Source of the DNA: Streptomyces sp. NL15-2K
GTDB lineage: Bacteria > Actinomycetota > Actinomycetes > Streptomycetales > Streptomycetaceae
Direction: 5' to 3'
Assembly (NCBI RefSeq): GCF_030551255.1
Contig: NZ_CP130630.1
Span: forward strand, 11,097,001-11,161,000
Length of the DNA: 64,000 bases
Under the pieces are notes generated by a model that saw only the letters and a program-made list of their open reading frames with translations, did not search any database and was not told the origin of the DNA. A program made the translations under genes and the position numbers. Positions 58,021-64,000 of the stretch are shown piece after piece. Each line of letters begins with the position of its first letter. Positions within the stretch are counted from its first letter, which is position 1.

Positions 58021-59688
58021 ATGACGCGCAGAAGGCGCTCGATCGCCCTCACGGCCACCGCCGTGGCGATCGCCCTGGGGGCCACCGCCTGCGGGGGCTC
58101 CTCCAGCACCACAGGCAGCGGTTCCCCGACGAAGGGGGGCACGCTGACCGTCCTCAACCAGGCGGACTACGACCACCTCGACCCCCAGCGCGTGTACACG
58201 ACGCAGGGCTCGAGCATGGACGAGGAGTTCGTCCGCACCCTCACCGGATGGGACGAGACGGGCTCGGCGCCGAAGCTGGTCGGCGACCTGGCCACCGACA
58301 TCGGAACGCCCAGCAAGGGCGCCACTGTGTGGACCTTCCACCTGCGCCACGGGATCAAGTGGCAGGACGGCACCGAGGTCACCGCACAGGACGTCAAGTA
58401 CGGCGTCGAGCGGACCTTCTCCCCCGACATCAACGGCGGCCCGCCGTACGCCAGTCAGTGGCTGGTGGGCGGCTCCACGTACAAGGGCCCTTACAAGGGG
58501 CAGCAACTCGCCTCCATCCAGACGCCGGACAAGTACACGATCGCCTTCCATCTGAACCAGCCGGTCGCCGACTTCAGCCAGACGACCGCCATGCCCGCGT
58601 GGTCGGCGGTGCCCAAGGCGCACGACACAGGCGCCACTTATGACACGCACGTCTGGTCCGACGGGCCTTACATGATCAAGTCGTACACCAAGAACAAGGA
58701 ACTCGTCCTCGTCAAGAACCCGCACTGGGTCCAGTCGACCGACCCGATCCGGCAGCAGAACGTCGACGAGATGGACGTGAAGTTCGGGCAGGACCAGTCC
58801 GCCATCGACCAGCAGATCAAGTCCGACGCGGGCACCGCCCAGACCTCGATCATGCAGTGGCCGATAGCGGGCTCCGACCTGACGTCGATCGCGAGCGATT
58901 CGTCGCTCAAGTCGCGTTTCTACAAGATCCCGGCCCCGGGCATCAACTACCTGGCGATCAACACCACCCGGGTCAAGGACATCCGGGTCCGCCAGGCGAT
59001 CGAGGACGCGATCGACAAGACCACCGTGCGCGGCGCCTTCGGCGGTTCGGCGTACGGGGACTACGCGAGCACGATGCTGAGCCCCGGCATCGACGGCTAC
59101 AAGAAGTTCAACCTCTACAGCACGAACCCGGCCGGTGACCTCACCAAGGCCAAGGCGCTGATGAAGCAGGCCGGCAACCCCAAGCCGACCATGTCGCTCG
59201 CGGTGGAGAACAACACCACGCAGGAGCACTTCGCCGACGCGGTGAAGACCTCGCTGGGCAAGATCGGCGTCACCGTCAACATCACCCCGATCGACAAGGC
59301 GAATTACTTCAGCACCATCGACAACGTGAAGAACCAGTACGACCTGACCTGGGGCGACTGGATCGCGGACTGGCCGAACGCCTCCACCGTGCTGCCCGTG
59401 CTGTTCGACGGACGGCAGATCGCGAAGCTGCCGCAGTCCAACCAGGACCTGTCGTACCTGAACGACCCGAAGGTCAACGCGCAGATCGACAAGATCTCCA
59501 AGATGACGGGCATCAACGAGGCCAACACCGCCTACGGAAACCTGGACGAGCAGATCATGAAGGACGCCGCCGTGGTCCCGCTGATGTACATGAACTTCAG
59601 CGAACTGGCGGGCTCCAAGGTCGGCGGGGTCATCCCGGACGCCGTCCTCGCCGAGCCGAGCCTGGTGCACGTCTACGTCACCCACTGA
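58021..59688 (+). CDS. ABC transporter substrate-binding lipoprotein (SBP family 5)
   Basis: Lipoprotein of 555 residues with lipobox LGATAC (Cys24) and a family-5 fold: GGTLTVLNQADYDHLDPQRVYT, DLATDIGTPSKGATVWTFHLRHGIKWQDGTEVTAQDVKYGVER, and NIPWPAS-free C-lobe DWIADWPNASTVLPVLFDG. Such proteins bind peptides, nickel or glycosides. ATG 58021 follows GGAG by about 10 bases. A strong hairpin between this gene and the next may raise its mRNA level over the rest of the operon. Which ligand is bound is unknown. Confidence 0.9.
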   Translation: MTRRRRSIALTATAVAIALGATACGGSSSTTGSGSPTKGGTLTVLNQADYDHLDPQRVYTTQGSSMDEEFVRTLTGWDETGSAPKLVGDLATDIGTPSKGATVWTFHLRHGIKWQDGTEVTAQDVKYGVERTFSPDINGGPPYASQWLVGGSTYKGPYKGQQLASIQTPDKYTIAFHLNQPVADFSQTTAMPAWSAVPKAHDTGATYDTHVWSDGPYMIKSYTKNKELVLVKNPHWVQSTDPIRQQNVDEMDVKFGQDQSAIDQQIKSDAGTAQTSIMQWPIAGSDLTSIASDSSLKSRFYKIPAPGINYLAINTTRVKDIRVRQAIEDAIDKTTVRGAFGGSAYGDYASTMLSPGIDGYKKFNLYSTNPAGDLTKAKALMKQAGNPKPTMSLAVENNTTQEHFADAVKTSLGKIGVTVNITPIDKANYFSTIDNVKNQYDLTWGDWIADWPNASTVLPVLFDGRQIAKLPQSNQDLSYLNDPKVNAQIDKISKMTGINEANTAYGNLDEQIMKDAAVVPLMYMNFSELAGSKVGGVIPDAVLAEPSLVHVYVTH

Positions 59689-59702
59689 CGCATCCCTCTC
59701 AG

Positions 59703-59730
59703 GCCCGCCGGCGGACCCCGGCCGGCGGGC
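59703..59730 (+). other. Intercistronic hairpin after substrate-binding protein gene
   Basis: GCCCGCCGGC (59703-59712) and GCCGGCGGGC (59721-59730) make a perfect 10-bp stem with an 8-nt loop between the lipoprotein and the B-type permease. It could protect upstream mRNA or attenuate downstream genes. Confidence 0.7.
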
Positions 59731-59759
59731 ACCCACCTCACGTCAGGGCCCCGCGCGAC

Positions 59760-60752
59760 ATGTTTCGTTACCTCATCCGACGCCTGCTGGCAGCGGCCGC
59801 GATCCTGCTGGTGATCACCGTGATCACCTTCGTCATCTTCTTCGCGCTGCCCTCCGACCCCGCGCTCCTGGCCTGCGGGAAGACCTGCTCGCCCTCCCGA
59901 CTGGTGGAGATCAGGCACTCGCTGGGCCTCGACCGGAGCTTCATGACGCAGTTCTGGGAGTTCTTCAAGGGGCTCTTCGTCGGCCGCGACTTCGGCGACC
60001 AGAGCGTGCGGGTGCACTGCGGCGCGCCCTGCCTCGGGGTCTCCTTCCAGACCGACACGCCGGTCCTCACCACCCTGCTGGGCGACTTCCCGGCGGACCT
60101 GTCGCTCGGCCTCGGTGCCGCGGTGGTCTTCGTCGTCCTCGGCGTCGGCCTCGGCACGGTCGCCGCGGTCCGCAGGGGCCGGGCCGCCGACAAGGCGGCG
60201 GTCGGACTGGCCCTGGTCGGCGTCTCCGTGCAGATCTACTTCATCGGTCTGCTGCTGCTGTTCCTGTTCGTCGACAAGTGGCAGATCCTGCCCGCGGCCG
60301 GCTACACCCCGTTCACCCAGGACCCGGCCGCATGGTTCCAGGGGCTCCTCCTGCCCTGGGCCACCCTCGTCATCGTCTACCTCGCGATGTACACCCGGCT
60401 CACCCGCTCCTCCATGCTGGACGTCTTCGCCGAGGACTACATGCGCACCGCCCGCGCCAAGGGACTACCGGCCGCGAAGGTCGTCCTCAAGCACGGACTG
60501 CGGGCCGCGATCACCCCGATCATCACCATCTTCGGCATGGACGTCGGCTCCCTGATCGGCGGCTCCGCGGTCATCACCGAGTCGGTGTTCGGCATCAACG
60601 GCATCGGCAAGCTCGCGGTGGACTCGGTGCAGAACTCCGACCTGCCGGTCATCCTCGGCACCACACTCTTCGCCGCCACCTTCGTCGTGCTCGCCAACGT
60701 GGTCGTCGACGTGGTGTACGGCCTCGTCGACCCCCGCGTACGCCTCGCCTGA
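59760..60752 (+). CDS. ABC transporter permease, DppB/OppB type
   Basis: Membrane permease of 330 residues. It starts MFRYLIRRLLAAAAILLVITVITFVIFF, the usual B-type opening; the cytoplasmic loop is EDYMRTARAKGLPAAKVVLKHGLRAAITPI and the end is VNVVVDVVYGLVDPRVRL-like (VVVDVVYGLVDPRVRLA). ATG 59760 begins the gene 71 bp after the lipoprotein stop. Pairs with the C-type permease to form the channel. Confidence 0.92.
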   Translation: MFRYLIRRLLAAAAILLVITVITFVIFFALPSDPALLACGKTCSPSRLVEIRHSLGLDRSFMTQFWEFFKGLFVGRDFGDQSVRVHCGAPCLGVSFQTDTPVLTTLLGDFPADLSLGLGAAVVFVVLGVGLGTVAAVRRGRAADKAAVGLALVGVSVQIYFIGLLLLFLFVDKWQILPAAGYTPFTQDPAAWFQGLLLPWATLVIVYLAMYTRLTRSSMLDVFAEDYMRTARAKGLPAAKVVLKHGLRAAITPIITIFGMDVGSLIGGSAVITESVFGINGIGKLAVDSVQNSDLPVILGTTLFAATFVVLANVVVDVVYGLVDPRVRLA

Positions 60753-60779
60753 GCCCGACAGCCGCGTAAGGAAAGCCCA

Positions 60780-61856
60780 GTGTCCCTGCAGACCTCTCCC
60801 CAGCCCGCGGACCTCGCGCCCGCGTCCTCCCCCTTCCTCGACGTACGGGACCTGCGCGTGCACTTCCCCACCGAGGACGGCGTCGTCAAGTCCGTCGACG
60901 GCGTCTCCTTCACCCTGGAGAAGGGCAGCACCCTCGGTATCGTCGGCGAGTCCGGATCGGGAAAGTCGGTGACCTCGCTGGCCCTGCTGGGGCTGCACAA
61001 GGGCACCCGCGCAACGGTCTCCGGCGAGATCCGGCTGGAGGGCAGGGAACTCGTCGCCCTCCCGGAGCGCGAGATGCGCGCACTGCGCGGCAGGACGGTC
61101 TCCATGATCTTCCAGGACCCCCTGTCCGCCCTGCACCCGTACTTCACCGTCGGCGCCCAGATCGCCGAGGCCTACCAGGTGCACCACAAGGTGTCCAAGA
61201 AGGAGGCCCGCGAGCGCGCCGTGGAGATGCTGAAGAGAGTCGGCATCCCGCAGCCGGAGCGGCGGGCGAAGGACTACCCGCACCAGTTCTCCGGCGGAAT
61301 GCGGCAACGCGCCATGATCGCCATGGCCCTGGTCTGCGACCCCGAGCTGCTGATCGCCGACGAGCCCACGACCGCCCTGGACGTCACCGTCCAGGCGCAG
61401 ATCCTGGACCTGATCCGCGATCTGCAGGAGGAGTTCGGCTCCGCCGTCATCCTCATCACCCACGACCTCGGCGTGGTGGCCGACGTCGCCGACGACATCC
61501 TGGTGATGTACGGCGGCCGCAGGATCGAGTACGGCAGCGTGCGCGACGTGCTGAAAGCACCCCAACACCCCTACACCTGGGGTCTGCTGGAATCGATGCC
61601 GCACCTCACCGGTGACGTCGACCGGCGGCTGAACCCGATCGCCGGCTCCCCACCGAGTCTGATCAACCCTCCGGGCGGCTGCGCCTTCCACCCGCGCTGC
61701 ACCTACAAGGGCTGGGTGCCCGAGGGGCGTTGCACGGTGCAGCGGCCCGAGCTGCTGGCCGTCTCCGGCACGGACCGGCACCTCGCCGCCTGCCATCTCA
61801 CCCCGGAGACCAGGAAAGAGATCCGCGGCCGCACGGCCGCCGGGGCCGCGCGGTGA
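60780..61856 (+). CDS. ABC transporter ATPase, DppD/OppD type
   Basis: Cytoplasmic ATPase of 358 residues. Walker A is GESGSGKS, the signature is [15 protein letters not shown], Walker B is [12 protein letters not shown] and the C-terminal family-5 Cys cluster region is [26 protein letters not shown] 60780 lies 27 bp after the permease stop. Energises import together with the F-type ATPase; the GTGA overlap with the next gene (at 61853 in that frame) is consistent with coupled translation. Confidence 0.93.
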   Translation: MSLQTSPQPADLAPASSPFLDVRDLRVHFPTEDGVVKSVDGVSFTLEKGSTLGIVGESGSGKSVTSLALLGLHKGTRATVSGEIRLEGRELVALPEREMRALRGRTVSMIFQDPLSALHPYFTVGAQIAEAYQVHHKVSKKEARERAVEMLKRVGIPQPERRAKDYPHQFSGGMRQRAMIAMALVCDPELLIADEPTTALDVTVQAQILDLIRDLQEEFGSAVILITHDLGVVADVADDILVMYGGRRIEYGSVRDVLKAPQHPYTWGLLESMPHLTGDVDRRLNPIAGSPPSLINPPGGCAFHPRCTYKGWVPEGRCTVQRPELLAVSGTDRHLAACHLTPETRKEIRGRTAAGAAR

Positions 61857-61882
61857 CGGCGGCGGACGAACAGGAGCATGCC

Positions 61883-62995
61883 GTGAGCACCACCGAGCAC
61901 CTTCCCGCATCGCAGGCCGCGCCCACCACGGAGTCGCTGCTGGAGGTCAGCGGCCTCGCGAAGCACTTCCCCCTCCGGCAGGGCATCGTGTTCCAGCGGC
62001 AGATCGGCGCCGTGCACGCCGTCGACGGCATCGACTTCACGGTCGGCGCGGGGCGCTCGCTGGGCCTGGTCGGCGAGTCCGGGTGCGGCAAGTCGACCAC
62101 GGGCCGCCTGGTCACCCGGCTACTGGAACCCACGGCCGGCACCGTCGTGTTCGACGGCGAGGACATCACCCACAGGCCCGAAGCCAGGATGAAGGAGGCG
62201 CGCCGGAACCTCCAGATGATCTTCCAGGACCCGTACTCGTCGTTGAACCCCCGGCACACCGTCGGCACCATCGTCGAGACGCCGATGAAGCTCAACGGCA
62301 TCAACCCGCCGCAGGGCCACAAGCGGCGGGCCCAGGAACTGCTGGAGACGGTGGGCCTCAACCCCGAGCACTACAACCGCTACCCGAACGAGTTCTCCGG
62401 CGGTCAGCGGCAGCGCATCGGCATCGCCCGGGCCCTCGCCCTCAGGCCGAAGCTCATCGTGGCCGACGAACCGGTCTCCGCGCTGGACGTGTCCATCCAG
62501 GCCCAGATCGTCAACCTGCTGCAGGACCTCCAGCGGGAGTTCGGCATCGCGTTCGTCTTCATCGCCCACGACCTCGCCGTCGTCCGTCACTTCTGCGAGC
62601 GTGTCGCGGTGATGTACCTCGGGAAGATCGTCGAGGTCGCCGACCGGCAGGCGCTCTACACCCGACCCCGGCACCCCTACACGCACGCACTGCTGTCCGC
62701 CGTCCCCGAGGCCGACCCGGACGGCACCCGGCGGCGCGAACGCATCCGCCTGGCGGGCGACGTGCCCTCCCCGGTCGACCCGCCGTCCGGCTGCCGCTTC
62801 CGTACCCGCTGCTGGAAGGCCCAGGACAAGTGCGCGGCCGAGGAACCGCCCCTGGTCCGCCTGACGGGCAACAACGAAGGGCACTTGACGGCCTGTCACT
62901 TTCCCGAGGAACCGACGATCGAGGCGCGCGACGAGGACATCGTCCTCGACCCGGCGGTCACGGGGCGTGAGGAGACTTCGGCGGGTACGGCGTAA
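61883..62995 (+). CDS. ABC transporter ATPase, DppF/OppF type
   Basis: Cytoplasmic ATPase of 370 residues. Walker A is GESGCGKST, the signature FSGGQRQRIGIARAL, Walker B LIVADEPVSALD, and the oligopeptide C-terminal motif is PPSGCRFRTRCWKAQDKC. GTG 61883 is chosen because AGGAG is seven bases upstream; GTG 61853 would overlap the D-type gene as GTGA and adds ten residues. Together with the D-type ATPase it powers the transporter. Its last 38 bp overlap the convergent kinase-like gene. Confidence 0.93.
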   Translation: MSTTEHLPASQAAPTTESLLEVSGLAKHFPLRQGIVFQRQIGAVHAVDGIDFTVGAGRSLGLVGESGCGKSTTGRLVTRLLEPTAGTVVFDGEDITHRPEARMKEARRNLQMIFQDPYSSLNPRHTVGTIVETPMKLNGINPPQGHKRRAQELLETVGLNPEHYNRYPNEFSGGQRQRIGIARALALRPKLIVADEPVSALDVSIQAQIVNLLQDLQREFGIAFVFIAHDLAVVRHFCERVAVMYLGKIVEVADRQALYTRPRHPYTHALLSAVPEADPDGTRRRERIRLAGDVPSPVDPPSGCRFRTRCWKAQDKCAAEEPPLVRLTGNNEGHLTACHFPEEPTIEARDEDIVLDPAVTGREETSAGTA

Positions 62996-63995
62996 GCCTG
63001 CTCTCTTCCTGGAACCGCCGATTGAACTCGCCCATCACGGTGGCCGCTTGGGCGTGCCGCGCGATGACGTCGGCGGCGGCCTTGGGAATCCCCTCCGGCA
63101 GCGCACCGTCGGCGCACGCGCGGATGAAGGCGTCCCGCTCCTGCCCCCAGTACCCGTACAGGTCGGTGACGAGCCAGACGACCAGGTACGAGCGGGTGTA
63201 GGCGCGATCGTAGCCGCGGTGCCGGTCGACGAAGTCGCGTTCCTCGGACGTCAGGCGGTAGTGCGTGGAGAGGGAGAGGCCGTAGTCGGTGAGGTAGAGC
63301 TGCCTGCCATCGGTGAGGATGTTCTTGAAGTGGGCGTCGAGGTGCAGCAGTTCGTGCTCATGCAGAAAGGAGACGACGTCCTCCAGTCCCTGTTCGACCA
63401 GGGGGACGGCGGCGTCCGCGTCACCGGCTTCGAGGCGGGTTTCGAGCCAGTCGTGGAGGGTGTGCGGGATGTACTCCAGGAACAGTGTCAGGCTCGCGGA
63501 CGCCGTCCGCCGGGCCTCGATGCGCTCGCGGACCTGCGGGGTGCCGCCCCAGTAGGCGACGGCCCGTTCCACGTCGGCCAGTTCGTCCGGGAGAGGGCGC
63601 GGGGTGTCCGGCAGGACCCGCCAGTGGTGCATCAGCGGGAAGCCGGCGAACCGGTCGGCGAGCACCCAGTTCGTGGTCATCGTGTGCGCGGCGAGTTCCC
63701 GCCAGGCGCCGAGGCCGGGGCTGGCGACGAGCCCGATGCCGTAGTGGAAGAAGGGCGGCAGGCCGAAGACGTTGGCGGTGGAGCGGACGTGCTCGGGCAG
63801 CAGTTCGGTGTCGGTGAGCGATACACGTTTCACGAAGACCCGGACGCCGTCGACCTCGATCAGCGTCGAACGTCCGCCGATCCCCGAGCCGTTCGGCGTG
63901 CCCGATGCCACCAGGTCCGCGAGTTCCCGGTCGCTGAGGAGGGAGAGGGCGGTGGCGACGTCGGTGTGGCGGCCGATGCGTGCGTCACTGGGCAT
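62958..63995 (-). CDS. Kinase-fold phosphotransferase family protein
   Basis: A 345-residue protein with a protein-kinase-like or aminoglycoside-phosphotransferase-like fold. The catalytic loop is LLHLDAHFKNILTDG, with Asp in HLDAHxxN, and the metal-binding motif is YLTDYGLSLS (DYG in place of DFG/DPE). An N-lobe with RVFVKRVSLTDTE supplies the ATP-binding lysine. ATG 63995 lies five bases from the window edge; the start is preceded by very little sequence, so an upstream start cannot be excluded. Substrate unknown; similar genes occur near transport or antibiotic genes. No link to the ABC operon is proven. Confidence 0.75.
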   Translation of the reverse strand: MPSDARIGRHTDVATALSLLSDRELADLVASGTPNGSGIGGRSTLIEVDGVRVFVKRVSLTDTELLPEHVRSTANVFGLPPFFHYGIGLVASPGLGAWRELAAHTMTTNWVLADRFAGFPLMHHWRVLPDTPRPLPDELADVERAVAYWGGTPQVRERIEARRTASASLTLFLEYIPHTLHDWLETRLEAGDADAAVPLVEQGLEDVVSFLHEHELLHLDAHFKNILTDGRQLYLTDYGLSLSTHYRLTSEERDFVDRHRGYDRAYTRSYLVVWLVTDLYGYWGQERDAFIRACADGALPEGIPKAAADVIARHAQAATVMGEFNRRFQEESRLTPYPPKSPHAP

Positions 63996-64000
63996 GAGCC

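Noticed and set aside
1..64000. tRNA, rRNA, integrase, transposase or prophage signatures
   Set aside because: None seen on either strand; the gaps contain only promoters, hairpins and repeats as listed.

Overview
The window looks like chromosomal DNA of a Streptomyces. It is GC-rich with strong third-position GC bias, most starts are ATG or GTG behind GGAGG-type ribosome sites, many genes overlap as GTGA, and the gene families are typical of the genus (DUF6214, DUF6421, DUF6986, DUF5134, PaaX, an AidB-like dehydrogenase, a PASTA-free Ser/Thr kinase). I see no tRNA, rRNA, CRISPR array, transposase, integrase or phage block, so this is ordinary chromosome rather than an island.

Positions 1-18500 are mainly a plant cell-wall saccharification region. 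It holds a secreted GH43 with a ricin-type CBM (cut by the window edge), a large secreted MGH1-like glycosidase with two F5/8C modules translationally coupled to it, a Svx-like zinc-protease protein, a two-gene pectate lyase operon (PL1-PL3), a GH62 arabinofuranosidase and a CE1-type esterase with a CBM2. Two sites that match the cellulose-utilisation CebR box at 13 of 14 positions lie before the Svx-like gene and the GH62 gene, which would tie pectin and arabinoxylan side-chain attack to cello-oligosaccharide sensing. A BNR protein, an Rv1733c-like membrane protein, a HEAT-repeat protein, and a divergent AidB-like/PaaX pair sit between them.

Positions 18500-30500 hold an Old Yellow Enzyme with a divergent ArsR regulator, an NCS2 purine permease, an FprA-type ferredoxin reductase, DUF6214, a DUF305 lipoprotein divergent from a secreted LVIVD-repeat protein, a TetR regulator, a HAD hydrolase, a zinc-ribbon protein coupled to a PAP2 phosphatase, and an M56 metallopeptidase next to a DUF5134 membrane protein.

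Positions 30500-44600 hold a GH39-like enzyme with CBM-like modules but no signal peptide, a nucleotidyltransferase whose 5' end carries an in-frame TAG, two VOC and two GNAT genes, a GDPD, a DUF6421-SDR-threonine aldolase operon, a probably leaderless transglutaminase-like gene, an acyltransferase, a DUF4395/thioredoxin divergent pair, and a flavin reductase preceded by a 26-codon cysteine-containing leader peptide.

Positions 44870-64000 hold etfB-etfA followed by a terminator and a 171-bp foldback element, a secreted endonuclease/phosphatase-family protein, a DUF6986 aldolase-like protein with a candidate operator, a Ser/Thr kinase with a long Gly-rich linker, a LacI regulator divergent from a ROK sugar kinase around a perfect palindrome, a TmrB-like/NUDIX fusion, a complete oligopeptide-type ABC operon (permease, lipoprotein, permease, two ATPases), and a kinase-fold phosphotransferase converging on its end.

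The best leads are the two CebR-like boxes, the cysteine leader peptide, the foldback element, the doubled GCATA-NN-TATGC operator at a leaderless promoter, the amber codon in the nucleotidyltransferase, and the kinase linker built from a 24-nt repeat with atypical codons. Functions are inferred from sequence patterns and family knowledge only; no database search was run.
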